DNA from: Calocera cornea HHB12733
Taxonomy: Eukaryota > Basidiomycota > Dacrymycetes > Dacrymycetales > Dacrymycetaceae
NCBI GenBank assembly: GCA_001632435.1
Contig: KV423921.1
Location: 4,460-68,459, forward strand
Direction: 5' to 3'
DNA: 64,000 bases
Shown here: positions 21,347 through 34,163 of the stretch, in pieces
Position numbering within the stretch: position 1 is the stretch's first letter
How the letters are laid out: each line of letters opens with the position of its first letter
Made by a program: the position numbers and the translations under genes
The notes under the pieces: model-generated
Seen by the model: the letters and a program-made list of their open reading frames with translations, nothing else
Database searches by the model: none
Told to the model about the DNA's origin: nothing

Positions 21347-22733
21347 CTACGAGAACAGCTTGTTGACCGAGGTGTTGGCCTCCTGGCCCTTCTTGAGCAC
21401 CTTGGCGATCGCAAACTCAAAGTCCTCCTGCGTCACGTGCTGTCTCCGCTCGCGCAGCGCATACATGCCTGAGAAAGTAACGGTCAGCATTGGGATGGCG
21501 GGTGAGTCGGGGAGAAAGATAGACGCACCGGCCTCCGTGCAGATGCCCCTGACCTCGGCACCGGAGCACTGGCCCATCTTCTCCGCCAGCGCGCGGAGGT
21601 TGATCCCTCTCTGTAGGCTCATCTTCCTCGAGTGAATGCGGAGGATGGACACCCTAGCCTCCGGACCCGGCGGGGGGAACTCGATCTTCCTGTCTATGCG
21701 TCCGGGGCGGAGCAGCGCCGAGTCGAGGATGTCGATGCGGTTCGTGGCCATGATGACCTTTATGTTCTTGCTCGGCTCGAACCCGTCCAGCTGGTTCAGA
21801 AGCTCCAGCATCGTCCGCTGCACCTCCGAGTCGCCGCCCCCGGACCCGCTATCCCCGCGGGACGATCCGATCGAGTCGATCTCGTCCATGAAGATGATGC
21901 TTGGCGCGTGCTCGCGCGCCATGACGAACAGCTCGCGGACCATGCGCGAGCCCTCGCCGATGTACTTCTGCACGAGCTCAGACCCGGACACGCGGATGAA
22001 GCGGCAGTCCGTGTGGTGTGCCACCGCCCGCGCGAGCAGCGTCTTGCCCGTCCCCGGCGGGCCGTACAGCAGAACGCCTTTCGGCTGGGCGATGCCGAGC
22101 GCCTCGAAGAGCTCTGGGTGCTTCACGGGCAGCTCGATGACCTCCTTGATCTCCTTGATCTGCTTGTCGAGCCCGCCGACCATCTCGTACGTGCTGTCGG
22201 GCACCTTCTCCACCATCATGAGCGAGACGAGCGGGTCGACCTTGTTCGGCAGGATCTTGTGGATCTGGTAGCTGTCGCTCCGGAGGGACACGCGCAGGGA
22301 GGGGGTGAGGGAAGTGAGCGCGAGCTCGGGATCGACATCGACGACTACCACGCCATGAGCATACACTCAGCCACATCGGCGAGACAGTGCACACCATATT
22401 TGCCTTCCGGCTGGACCTTGACGAGCACCTTATTCTTGCCCATAACCTTGACCACCTCTCCCACATAGCTCCCGGGCTCCTGCAGCAGCTGCAACTCCTC
22501 GCGCAGCAGCCTCACTACACCGCCAAAGACATCAGCACCCAACCCAACTGCCTAAGAAAGAAGGCCGCGCGGCGTCACTCACCCCGGGCGTTGAGCGCAT
22601 TCCGCTGCGCCTCGAGCCGCCGCAGGTTCTGCGTCTTCGCGTTGATCGTGATCTCCGCAGCCTCGATCTTGGCCTGGTAGTAGGCTTTGATGCCTGGGGA
22701 CGAGGCCGGGGTGGGGAGCAGGAGGGAGGGCAT
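21347..22733 (-). CDS. RPT6: 26S proteasome regulatory ATPase Rpt6
   Basis: Four exons (22583-22733, 22395-22514, 21529-22344, 21347-21468) give 402 residues against 405 in yeast Rpt6/Sug1. An N-terminal coiled coil is followed by the OB-fold segment with KYVVDVD. The AAA+ module has Walker A GPPGTGKT, Walker B IIFMDEID, the sensor ATNRID and the arginine fingers in [14 protein letters not shown]. The phrase [15 protein letters not shown] before the AAA domain is diagnostic for Rpt6. The subunit sits in the base ring of the 19S particle and helps unfold and translocate ubiquitylated substrates. The last intron (60 nt) is in frame and would add 20 residues if retained. The tail ends LFS. Confidence 0.95.
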
Positions 22734-23441
22734 GATGTGGTTTGATGGGTGGAAGGAGCGTTGCGTGAGCGTCGTTGAGGGCACCACGGACGACCTGAAT
22801 TACGCGTCAGCCCTGGGACAAAGCTTCCGCGTTACGGAATATCTTCGCCTCCGGAGGCGCCTCCCCAGTGCCAAGCACGCAGTGGCCGTCCCGTTACACC
22901 TGTTCTTCAATAGACGCCACGCGCCCCGTCGCGATCATAGATTGAAAGCATGAACACGCCCACCCGCCCAGGGCATCAATTGCGACTCATAGCGTACAAT
23001 GTCACTCCCACTCAACGCCCACTCCGACTGGGGAAAAAGAAATCGTGAACGCTCCTCCCGGGCCAACGCCAAAAAAAGTCATACTCAAACGTGTTGAACG
23101 CCTGCTCTGCTCGTCTCTATGTATGTAGTAACGAAAGAAAGCCGGAACTGGAACTGAAAGCGAAAGCGAAAGTGAGTGTCGAACTGGGAGGGAAGCGGAA
23201 AGTGGGAAGTGGGATGGGTAGGGGGATAAATACACATGCGTGGCGTGGAGCAAGCAACGTTGGTAGAAGTGTCCTCTCCGCCTCTCCGGGCGGGCGTCCA
23301 ACGGGAGCCGCGGCCGCAGCCGCGACCGCTCTACCTCCGGGGGGGCAACGTGGATGTCATGAATGACCTTGAGGGGTGGGAAAGGATGCAATGGCGTAAG
23401 AGAGTGGTAGTGGGGGGGCCAAGGTGTCAGAGCGCACGCAG
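22734..23441. other. Intergenic, one weak motif-B-like match
   Basis: Lies between the 5' end of RPT6 and the 3' end of the oxysterol-binding protein gene. TACAATGTCACTCC near 22994 resembles motif B imperfectly and is the only such match I saw outside the transposon. No gene is supported; the open frame at 23002-23391 is compositionally unconvincing. Confidence 0.4.
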
Positions 23442-25166
23442 TTACCGGGAAGCGCTCCTGGACCCCGCGAGTGCGCGCTCGATCTCCTCCCTGATAGCCT
23501 TGCGCCCCTCCTCGCTGAGCCTGCTCCTCCCGTCCTCAATATCGCTGTCAAAGTACACCGGCTCGAAGTGGACCCCCTTGCGCTTGCGCTCGGCGGCGAT
23601 GTCCCGCTGGGACTGCTCGATGCGCAGCTTGTGCTGCGTCGCCTCGGTATAGTTCTTCCGGTTCAGGTTCTCCGTTACGTCGTTCCAGAACCGGCGGGAC
23701 TCGTTCTCGAGCTGCTCGGGTAGGGGGCGCACGATCTTGGGAACCATGGAGAGCGCGGCGAGGTCGATGAGCGGGCGGAAGTCCTGCGACAGCGCATCAT
23801 ATCAGCTTGCAGCTCGGACAGGGCTGGCGAAGCACTAACCGTCTCCCCAGCTCTCCGCCAGCTGATCTTCTTGTCCCACTGTCCCTGGAAGCTAGCGAGC
23901 ACCTGGTCCGCGGGTACCTGCCTAACCTTCCTCCACTCCGTCGGCTCCTCCCCAGGCGTATACGTATGTATCACGCCCTCGACGGCACGCTGCGCGCGGC
24001 CGATCCACGACTCGTCCTTGTACTCTATGATCGCGCGGAGGTGCTTGCCCTCCTTCCCCCCGCGGCAGGTGATGATGACCGAGTCTGTGATGCTGGCGTA
24101 GAGGCGCATTGTGAGCAGGCCGTTGACGGCCGCGACGGGGTGCGTGATCTGGTACTCCTCGCCGGCGCCGAAGCCCGAGGTGAGCGCGATGAACACACCC
24201 TTGTTCTTGTCCCCCGGGGCGATGCGGACCGAGGCGCCAGAGAGGCGTGCGGAGATCTGGTCCACGCCCGTCACTTGGATGCCCCGGTCGACGACTTCGT
24301 AGTAGTAGGAGGACATGGGCGGGTGGTGCGAGACTTGCTCGGTCTGTGGGCGGGGCGTCAGCACGCACCAGGGGAGTGACAGGAAGGATGGGCGCACGAT
24401 GAACACGACGTGGACCTCCTCCCCGTTCTCGTCCACCCCGTCCTCCATCAGCACCGTATTCTCAAACTGGCTCGCGAGCTGGGAGATGCTGCTGTCCTTC
24501 GGTGTCTGGGTCCCCGGTGCCGGGGTCAGGCCGGCCGGAGCGCTCTTCCTGCTTCCAAAGCTGCGCATACTGCTCGCCTCACTCCTCGCACCCGGCGGGG
24601 GGATGTGGAGGTAGCTCCTGGGCACGAACTCTGGCTCGGGCGGGTTCGGCAGCGCCGGCACGCGGTAGTGGCAGCGAAAGTGCTCGCCCAGGACCGAGTT
24701 GTACGGCTTGCAGACGCCGCCGCGGATGAACTTGAGGTCCTTTGAGAAGACGAAGCGGAGGACGCTGAGCATGCGGTCGAACGGGTCGGGCGAGTCGTTC
24801 ACCGAGGCGAGGATGTCTGGCCGGTCGGTGTACGTCCAGTACTCGAGGTTCGGCACGGGGGCGAGGAGCACCGAGGGGAGGGAGAGGCGCCTTGACAAAG
24901 AAGCAGATCAGCATAATCCTCACAAGTGACGGCCCTGGGGGGCAGCAGCAAGTAGGGGCCACGCACATGTTGGCGATATCCGCCACGCCAAAGCACTTCT
25001 TGACGAGCTGCATGATCATCTTGAGCTTGCTCGTCTCGCTTGTGTCGGTGCTCTCGGGGATGACGATGGGTGTGTCCATGCTGGCATCGTCGGAGGGGGT
25101 GGTGATGCCCTTCGCGTTGGTGGGGGTGGCCGATCCGTTCATGGCTGGAGGAGTGGCGAGGGACAT
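23442..25166 (-). CDS. Oxysterol-binding protein homologue (Kes1/Osh4 group)
   Basis: Four exons (24967-25166, 24398-24890, 23840-24343, 23442-23783) give 512 residues. No PH or ankyrin domain precedes the lipid-binding (ORD) barrel, as in short Osh proteins. The family signature EQVSHHPP is intact and spans the second splice junction. An amphipathic lid-like helix (MIMQLVKKCFG) lies near residue 55, and SLPSVLLAPVPNLEYW marks the conserved entry to the barrel. A Ser/Pro-rich insertion sits between the first barrel strands. The C-terminal QLENESRRFWNDVTENL segment is also typical. Such proteins exchange sterol and PI4P between membranes at contact sites. The intron at 24344-24397 is in frame. 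Confidence 0.92.
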
Positions 25167-26198
25167 GGTGTGGTGTGCTGTGGTAGTGCGGTACACAGGA
25201 GTACCGTACCCGGTTATAGGGGGAAGGGCGAGCTGAGCCTGCTCGTGGGTGTGCTTCTGCTGGTGGGGGAGTGGAGTGATGGTGGCGGTCGTGTACGAAG
25301 ATGCGGGCACTGCCTCGCTGATCGTCTGCCCTGTGGCCAACACTGTTCGGGGGAAGAGCGTCGAGGGGCGGGGGTGGAGGTTGGGTGCGTGCGTGTCCGT
25401 GCGGCCGTGCACGGTCGTGGGTGGTGCCTGCCTTGTCTGACCCCTACTTAAGGCGGGGCACAGTGTACGACTAGTACCGCGGGGAGCGATCGCGCCCTCC
25501 CAGCCAATGACGTGGGACGTCCCGCCCCGTGGCGGTGCGCACGTGCGGCCATTCCTGGGCGGTCAGGGTGGGGTCCGCGCGGGAGGGCGAAGCGCAAGAT
25601 TGAGATTGAGATTGAACGCTCCAGCTCCGCTCGTACAAGGGAGATAGGGGATACCGGTACCCAGAGCGTTCCGTGTTCGGTGGGCTTGGGTGGATACGCC
25701 AGCGATGCCCGGGAATTGGCTCGGGTACATTCCGAGGGGTTGAGGATGCCCGGGGAAGTCGGGAGCACGAGCAGGTGGAAGGGAAGCACGAACAAGGTCA
25801 CGACTGCGCACCATCTTGGCGGTCAGTCAGATTACAGAGCTGCACCGCACCGCCCCCGGTGCGTCATCACATTATAAGTGCTGCAGTACTCTGCAGTCAG
25901 TATCTAAGAGAACGACCCACAGCCAACAGCCCATACTAATAGCCAGCAGCAACCACCGAGCCAGCTCCCGAGCAGCGAGCAGGAAAATAAGAATAGTACA
26001 CTGGTGCACAGTACTTCCTACACACGCCCGCAGCCGACCCGCCCCCGTCGCTGGTCGCCGGTCGCCGGTCGCCGGTCGCACATCGCACATCGCCCAACCC
26101 TCGCATCAGATCATCAATCGCCCTAGCATCCCGTATCCCGTATCCCATCCCATCACGCCTGGCACCTCACGCCTGACGCCTCAGCCCTGCGCCTCGAC
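25167..26198. other. Intergenic, GC-rich low complexity
   Basis: Upstream of the oxysterol-binding gene and downstream of the WW-domain gene. A stretch of short GTCGCCG repeats lies near 26049. No coding region is supported. Confidence 0.45.
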
Positions 26199-26220
26199 TC
26201 AGCGCCGGCCGCGCCCTACC

Positions 26221-26256
<36 letters not shown>

Positions 26257-29200
26257 TGCCACCGCTGGCTCCTCCTCTGCGTGGAAATGGTCCCCATATC
26301 CTTAAAGCTCTCGTACCCATCTTCCTTGCCCGCCTTGCTCTCCCCGATCCCGGGCGGGGTCGCAGCCCTGCTAGCAGGGGTGAGTGGCGCCTCCCCTGCT
26401 GACAGGTCGGTGGAGAGGTTGGCTTTGGCCGGAGGAGGGTGGGGGTGAATACGCTCTGCTAGCGGGATCGGGTGCGGGTGCGGGTGCGGGTGCGGGATCG
26501 GGCGCTGCATCGGGCTCGAAGGGCCCGAGCCGGGGGTGTTGATGCGCTGCAGGAGGCTTGGGACGGCTGCCGACTGCGGGTGAGGCGGGGGGGAAGGGCG
26601 AGACTCGGCTTTCACCGGTGCTGGCAGTGGCGCGGGCGAAGCAGGCGCCGCGGACCTCGGCACGTCGCTAGCCGTAGTACCCGGCCGGCCGTTCGCGTTC
26701 GCGTTCGCCCCGCTGGCAGCGCTACTCATCCCGCTGCGCTGGATGATCGGCCGGCCGTCGCTGTGCCTTCCCGGGAACGGGCGGGGCGGATCCTCGTGTG
26801 ACCTGGCGCGCGGGTGATCCGGCTGGTCGCGCTCGCGATCCCGGCTGGGAGGAGGGGGCCGGTTAAGCTTCGGCGGTGCGGTCAGCGGCTGGCGCGGGGG
26901 GTTCTGCTCCTGAGGGATCTCGACTCGCAGCGACACGTGGTGTTCGCGCCGTCCTGCGTCGTCCGGTGGCGGTCGACCATATTGAGCACGAGGAGAGCGC
27001 GTGAGCGGCTGGTCGAGCGGGCTCCGGGAGCGCCGCGGTGGGGGAAGGTCCCTGCGGACGTCTACCGGCGCATCCTGGCGGCGACGATCGTCAAAACGCC
27101 GAGATTCCTCTGGCCGAGACACATCCGGCCGAGGCCGGTGACCGTCGTCCGGATAGCGCGTGCCATTGGGCGGGACCCGATCGTCAGGAACGTCACGTCG
27201 ATACGAATCGTAGTTTGGGCGATCCCACCTTTCTGGAGGAGCAGACCGCGGGCCCTGCGTAGTCTCCAGGGTTACGCCGAGCGCATTAGTAGGTTCACGA
27301 GGTCTGTAGCTGTCGGGACGTCGTTGTTCTCGTCCCGGCTCCTCATAAGACGGTCGATCCTGATAGTCCCGTGCTCGAATGTCGAACCGTTCCTGCGGTG
27401 GTCGATTCGGAGGAAGACGATCCGATGGAGGACGGTCCGGAGGAAGACGACCTGGTAATGGCCGGTCCACTGGGGAGCGATTTTGTGGTGGCCGGCTTGG
27501 CGGGAGACGGTCTTGCGGTAGGTGATCTTGCAGCGGGCGGTCCTGCGGGGGTCGACTTTGCAGAGGGCGGTCCAGCGGTGGACGGTCCTGCAGTAAGCGA
27601 TCTTGCGGTGGACGGTCCATGGAAGGGCGATTCTGTGGTGGATGGTTCTCGGGTGAACGCATGGGCGGCATACGGTCTCGTGGCATGCGATCCTGCTGCG
27701 GTCGATCCTGCTGCAATCGGTCCTGGGGTATACGCTCCTGCGGCAAGCGACCTTGTGGTATGCGCTCCTGTGGTGGAAGATCATAGGGCGATCTCGGCTG
27801 ATAGCCTTCTGATCGGTGTGCAGGATCGAATGGAGGAGCCTCTCGACCAGGTTTCTCGCGCTCTCGGGGAAAGCGATCCTGATTTTGGACCCTGTCCGCC
27901 TGATTGGGTAGCTGTGGGTAGTCGCGAGCTCTTAGATCCATCTTCAGAAGCTGGGATTAGTAAAATGAATGAACGCGAGCTTAAAAGCGTACATCATGCC
28001 GGTCTCTGGTAGCAACGTTTTGAGGTGCAGGCTGGTCAGGATAACCTCTGCGATGTTGCTCCTGGACAAGCGTTCAAATTTGTTCATGGACGCGATTGAG
28101 AGACGGCGCACCAGATATGGAGGCCGTCCTTGCGGACGGTCATCCCGTCGTTGCTGTGGCTCTGCACCTGGCTTCTTAGCGTCGTCATCGTACACCGGTC
28201 GATATGTAGATGCCTGAGTTACTGGTCCCGGTCTTCTAGCCATCGCTTCCGAACGTTCGGGGTACCTTTTATCACCTTGCAATGCGAGTCGATCGTCAGT
28301 TCTGTCGTAAGCAGGGCGCGCCTCTCCTCGTACGAGGTTGTCGACGTCCATAGGAGCGTAATCGGTGCTGCGTGAGTATCTTGCTTGCGATGGGTATTCG
28401 ACTAATGGTGGCTGGCTCGGCGGAGTATGCAGCTGCCTTGCCCTCTCTGGCTCACGACGCGAAAAGTCTTGCGGTCGTTCTCTAGAGTCAATCGCATGGT
28501 TAGGTAGAGCCCTGTCATCATACCGAGCACGAGGGGAACGTAGGCGCCGTTGGTCGAGTGGGCTCCGGGAGCGGGGATGAGGGAGAGGTTCTCTCCGCTG
28601 GTCTCCTGGCGCCTCCGGACGTTGACGATCGTCGAAGCGCCCGGCCTCATTCGGCCGAGCCGCATCTGGTCGGCTCCACCGTGGAACTCCGGCTCGGGGA
28701 TGAATGGAATCCTGTGCAGCCACGGGAGGAGCAGGGACGCGATGATCAGTCGGAGGACCACTTTTGGAGTCAGCACCTCCCCAAACGCGGCGCCCTCGAA
28801 TTGGCTCTTGACGGTCTTCGAAGGTCCCGCTGGAGTGTGGCCCACTAATGGGTGCCGTGCGATCAATCGCAGAGGGCGATCCAGCTCGAGGCTCTTGCTG
28901 ATATCTTGATACTCCTAGTGGCGAGGGAGGGCGGGATCGATGGCTCGCATCAGGGCGAGTGGTTGCAGGCGGCCTTGGCGGTTCGTTGACATGTCCTGAA
29001 ATGCAAACGGAAGGCGACGGAGGAATTAATGGACATGGAGGAAAGGGTGACAGGGACGTGTGGGGAGGAAGAAAGGAAGAAAGGCCGATGATGAGCTTTT
29101 GTCCGGGACCGGGAGAAGGATGAACGACACCGGGCGGTCCTCAAGTGGACGATTCGTCCCCATGAAGACCACGATGGCGTGGCGTAGCAAGGCGGAGACG

Positions 29201-30578
29201 TACTTATCGGAGGTGAACGACCACGAACATCTCGCTGCTCGTATCTTGCATCAGCTGCCGGGACAGGGGGCCGGGCGCCCGACTGCATTCCGTTCGAATT
29301 GCTGCTGTAGGAAACGCCCTGTCCTAGAGGAACCCTTCTATCCGGTGACGAAGCACGTGGTCGCTTCTGAGATGGTTGTGGGATATCCCGAGCGACTCGA
29401 AGAGCAACTGGAGATGGAGAGCGGGGTCTTTTGTTAGCGGATCTCGTCAAAGGAGGCTCAGGTCCTGAGTGGATTGGTTGCGGAGGGGGCGAACTTCGCC
29501 TCTGAGGAGGATGGACAAATCCGCGTGGCATGCGACCAGGAGGAGAACGAGAACGCGGCCTAGGTCCCAGCGGCGAACGTTCGCGAGGAGGCTCGCGACC
29601 GCGGGCTGGAGGAGGCGAGAGCATTCGGCGAGGTGGCGGAGAACGGCCACGTCGGAGAGGCGGAAGAACCGAACTACGAGGAGGTGAGTAATGATCGGTG
29701 CTAGTGCGTCTCGGAGGAGGTCTTCCTGGTTCTGTACTCAGAACTGGAGGATCCCGTGGGGGTTCCGCAGGAACTCGACCGTTACGGGGTGGACTGTAAT
29801 GATCATAACCTTTGCGAGCCACAGCAGGTTCGGGGGCCGTGGACGGAGGCTGAGTATCCGCACCAGCTGAAGAACTTGAAGAAGATGGACCAGGGAATTC
29901 CCACGCGCTCTCCTGGGTCTTGATGTTGTAGTAATAGGTCGTTCCCCGACTCTTGGACGTGCGGGTTTCCCAATCAGGAGGGAGCTTTGGGACACTGTTG
30001 GCTGTCTGAGGCTCTGGAACCTGTCCGCGCACAGCGCCATAATCGCTTTCTGCAACCATGGGCTGCCACTCGGTAAGTTTCTCTGGACCAAGTCGGGCGA
30101 CATGCGTCTCCAAGGGTTTCGGTGGCAAGGACTGGTGGCCGGCCCTCGTAGACGCGGTTCGCTCGAGTGGTGGCGAGTCAGCATCGGCAGGTCGGTCCCG
30201 TCTTGGGACAGCCTCTGTAGAAGCGATAGGTGGCAGAGTGGTGGACGGTCCGTGGTCGAGAATAGCACCAGACGGACCTCGTTCGGCCAGCTCCATATCG
30301 ACGTCCTTTTGCACCTGCACACCAGCATACCCAGCCGAGATCCCGACTTTGTCCTTATCCGATATCTCAGCCTTCTCCTCCACATATAGTCGGGTTCCTT
30401 CGACACCAGTTTCTGTTGAGATGAGTTCGGCGTCTACCGCGGCGAGGAGACCCTCGTCTTGTGCCGCACGGTTTTGGGAGTCACGCTCGAACTCGATAAA
30501 GCCATCGAGTCGTTCGTCGTCAGAAGGTAGCGATACTACATCGTCCCCGTAGTCGACTTCGTCAAAGTCGTCAGCCAT
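26199..30578 (-). CDS. WW-domain protein with Arg/Pro/Gln-rich repeats
   Basis: Proposed exons are 29204-30578, 28112-28995 and 26199-27950, about 1336 residues. An acidic N-terminus (MADDFDEVDYGDD) is followed near residue 240 by a WW domain (LPPDWETR, TYYYN, SAWEFP), which binds proline-rich ligands. The rest is disordered. It contains SR/RS-like segments, two related modules that each contain RSRSPLDQ, a long PPQDRLPQ-type repeat block and a C-terminal glutamine run. RS dipeptides plus WW suggest an RNA-processing scaffold, which is inference. The second intron is uncertain: two acceptors fit (27942 or 27951) and its donor may lie elsewhere. The first intron, about 208 nt, is long for this genome and may hide a small exon. 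Splitting into two genes is possible, but the shared modules argue for one. Confidence 0.6.
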
Positions 30579-31050
30579 ATCGGTAGTGCGCTCAAGGCGC
30601 TGGAGGGATGGGCGTCGTGGCGGCGATGGTGGTGGAGAACGAGAATGCGTATGGTATAACAAGCACGACCTGGCGGGGCCTAATGTAGGGCGGAAGCATC
30701 CTTCGGACGCCTTCTCGGGAGTGACACAGTGCGGTCTCGCTCTGATTGCAGCTGGTCTTGACTGCGCTTTTCTTAAGGCCATAGGTCGTCATAAAAGAGC
30801 ATGCATTGCGTTGTAGAAAGCAATTGTTCAATGAATGCGTTTGTGGTGTAACGTAAGACGCGTGCCATTCTGGTCTCGACCAATGCGCGCGCTCGCGCGC
30901 AGTGGCGTCCTCGACATCCCAGTCGACGAAGCCTGTCATATGTGCTCGACCTTCTCCCACCCTACCCCTACGTCAACCACGGTGTAAACAGCCTCTACTG
31001 CGTCAAAGGCGCGCTTGCGTGATCACCAGCTGTCGAACAGCAGACCGAGG
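30579..31050. other. Divergent promoter region
   Basis: Lies between the start of the WW-domain gene and the UNC-50 gene. No gene is recognised. Confidence 0.45.
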
Positions 31051-32200
31051 ATGCCAATTCTACCGGTCCTGTCGTCGGGCTCGCGTGTCCTTACTGGAGG
31101 AGGTGATCCCAGTGGAGGCTGGACGCGACTGCCGCCGATCTTCAGGAGAATGTTGCGCTTCCAGCATATGGCACGTCGTGTTCATCGATTCAGCGCGTTT
31201 GCCTTCTGATTATATTCGGTTGTTTAGGACTTCGAATTGGCTCTATGGCAGTTGACGTATCTCTGCATAGCACCGCGGAAAGTGTGCGTACCGACTCGAC
31301 ATGTCCAACAAGGCGCATATGCTGATCTTTTCTACAGTTATAAGCAAGTGTACTACCACAAACGTACGCAGTGGATACATGTGCTGAAGGAATCTACTGA
31401 GGACGCTGCCTAGAAACTCACAACACCTGGGCGCGCAATGATCCTGCCATGCTACTCCTGATATCAGGCGCGCTAGGATGTGAGCCTTATTACATGATGT
31501 ACACCAAGGAACACGCTATCTGACTCGGCTGTATTCAGTGGCATCAGCGGCGTGGTCTATCGTATATCAGCTAGGTGCATTGGGTGGAATACGCCTGGCA
31601 CTGGTCATGATCTTCCGTGACTTCATTTTCACCGGCTTGATCCTCTGCAGCTTCTTCTGGTACGCATCTTCCTTGGAACGCTTTGAAACTTCTAGCTAAC
31701 GCGATCTACAGGTTCATGTCGAACCGTCTTTTAAATCACACCCAACCAGGAACGGTACAAACCGATCCTGGTAAGGTAGAGTGGGCGTACGCTTTTGACG
31801 TCCACTGCAATGGCTTCGTGCCTGTCTTCCTCCTGCTATACGTGATCCAACTCATTTTGGTACCGATCATCACACAAGAGAGGTGGGTTTGCCTACTTCT
31901 CGGGAACTTCCTATACCTCGTTGCGTAAGTCCTACTCCACGTTCGCACTTGACTCCCGCCTCATTTTGGATCTGCGCAGGCTTACCCAATACTTTTACAT
32001 CACTTATCTCGGTTATAATGGTACAGTCGCTTTCCGTTGCCATTGTTCAACGGTCTCTGACAACAGTTATAGCTCTTCCTTTCCTTGTACGAACAGAAGT
32101 TATCCTCTTACCACTTATACCAATTCTGACTGGTTTCATCGCGTCCTTGCTCGGCGTCAACGTCGCACGGAGAGCGCTCTCGCTGTATTTCGGTGCATAA
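31051..32200 (+). CDS. GMH1: UNC-50 family Golgi membrane protein (Gmh1-like)
   Basis: Eight exons (31051-31170, 31228-31283, 31338-31363, 31414-31479, 31539-31659, 31712-31924, 31980-32020, 32073-32200) give 256 residues; human UNC50 has 259. Conserved blocks are RRMLRFQHMDFE, ALWQLTYLCIAPRKVY, NTWARNDPA, VEWAYAFDVHCNGF and the final helices after YFYITYLGYN. Five to six transmembrane helices are visible. The family acts in the Golgi/early secretory pathway and, in animals, in receptor trafficking. The first intron appears to use a GC donor (ATG then GCACGT), because that join reproduces the invariant QMDFE. A GT alternative adds three residues. No frame-shifts are needed. Confidence 0.88.
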
Positions 32201-34163
32201 TGATATCTTTACGATCCTAACTATATACATGTCTAGTTGCTCGATCGCGTGAAGCACGAGCAACGATTAGAAAGGACTAGATCTGGTAATGGTGTCAGCC
32301 TACGAACTTCATAACGCGATAAACGGGGGAACAAAGATCAGCAAAGCCAGTATTTTCCTTTCCCCAAATCTCAACCACGCAAAGCCAGATCTCGGAATCA
32401 GCAGACAAAACGTCTGCGTCAACACGGCTCCCGAAGGAAGGAGATCTGACGATGAGACGAAGAAATGGGTATCAACGAATGGATGAACTACGTTTTCATC
32501 CTTAGAGGAAGGGAATGAAGATGAAGATCACTCACAGCGTGAGAGCCCCAGATGGCCGATGCAAGTTGCTGGCAATGGACCTGTGATCCGTGGTCAGTAA
32601 AAAGACCATTGAATACGACACAAATGAGACGAAAGGGTCAGAAGGTTTTTTGGTATATTTCAGCTATCCACAAAGGAGTTGTCCTTCTTCGGAAGCAGAA
32701 CTGAATGAAGTCATCATAATAGGAAAGGCGCGTAGCTCAAGGTATGTGGATGAACCGTCAGAGGAATACGCACATGAGATGCTTGCTGGGGCGCGTACTT
32801 GACGTAGTAGTGGTCCACTACCAGAAGGGTACGCGCACAAAAACGCTGCCCAAGAAAATGGAATGCCTCCGCTCCCTGACACGTGCCCGTGCTTCTTTGA
32901 CGGAGGCTTTGAAGAGGTCGCGTTTTTTGGGTCGACTCGGATCGCTTTCGGGCACTTGGTTGCTTCTGACAATTCTCTTGGTTTATACTCTGCTTGGTCT
33001 CAGGCTTGTCTCTGTTTGTATCGTTCCAGTTAAGCACTGGAGCTCAGCGACCGAATGGCTTGAGCTGGTCGTTTGGCAGCGACAGTGCAAATGGTCAGTA
33101 CGCACCCAACCAACTTTTACATGTCCTACCTGGACCTTTATTTGATGATAACATCCCATCTTCGAGCGGGCGACCGTTGGAATGAGCCATGCTCCAAACA
33201 TGCATCACCAGCTGATTCACTTTTCTCTCATTATCTTCGCATATCCAGAGTCGTTACTAACGGCTTGCCGCGTAGGGGGTGTGCATCGATTTTCCAGCCG
33301 CTTCGTTAGCTGCGCTGCAAATCCGAGCCACTATTGGCCCCCGTCGAGCTCGCCGACAGCCGAGGGTTTTGGCTTGACACGTTGCATACATCAGGCGTTT
33401 TCACATCCATCATCTGATGTCACCTCACCGGGATCGCACCTATCGTGCTATCGTCAGACAGGCGGCAATCTTCACCACATCCGCGTAGTGAGTTTTTTTA
33501 CCCTCCTGCTCTCCGCTCGGTTTTCGCTGTCCAAGTGATGATTAATTTCTAAAAATGACAAGCATATGTCTGAACTCGATTGAAGACACTGTTTATATCT
33601 GATCCCTTTTCCCTCTTGCTCTCGATCTTACCGAACCATGCCTGACGCGTTCCTCCAGGCGCGCCCCGTGTCCGTGGGCGCATATCGCGCATACAGTAGC
33701 CACAAGGCCCCAACCCAGCACGCTCGGAAGTGGACCTGGCAGGCAGGTCTCATCCGTCGTCTGCATATCTGGCCTGCAGCGCCGCATAGCTGTCGCCTTT
33801 TTTTCCTCATGGCTTAGGTCGTTGTTGAGGTCATAGTCGCAAAGACCGGTAGGGGCTGTTCCTAGTAGTCCCTCTGCGTAAAACAATAACGACGTTGTGA
33901 TTGCCATTTAAGCTCTCGGATTTGAAGCTCAGTTGGGCGCCATGGGGCCTGTCCGGAAGCATTCCCGTGGCGTTTGGGACATGCCTCGCGTGCCCGCGGT
34001 CCAGGGTTGACCCCTGCCAGACGCCTGCTGTTCCCTCTGTTCGCTTACTCCCTTCCATCTTCGAGAAAACCCCGTCTATTCTCCTCTGCGCGTCCTCCTA
34101 TCGTCCTTGTACAAAGTGCTGCAAGCCTGACGTCGTCCAAAACCCAAATAACTGCAGACCACT
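32201..34163. other. Unassigned 1.96-kb region
   Basis: No gene can be supported. An open frame at 32744-33145 (+) encodes a hydrophobic segment around WLLLTILLVYTLLG, but it lacks splice partners or family resemblance. Several AT-rich stretches are present. A pseudogene or lineage-specific gene is possible. Confidence 0.4.

Noticed and set aside
21632..22468. 278-aa plus-strand frame
   Set aside because: Antisense to RPT6 coding sequence.
23002..23391. 129-aa minus-strand frame downstream of RPT6
   Set aside because: Low-complexity, no start context, no splice partner; more likely 3' flanking sequence.
27371..28012. 213-aa plus-strand frame rich in Asp/Gly/Val
   Set aside because: Mirror image of the Arg/Pro/Gln repeat block of the WW-domain gene.
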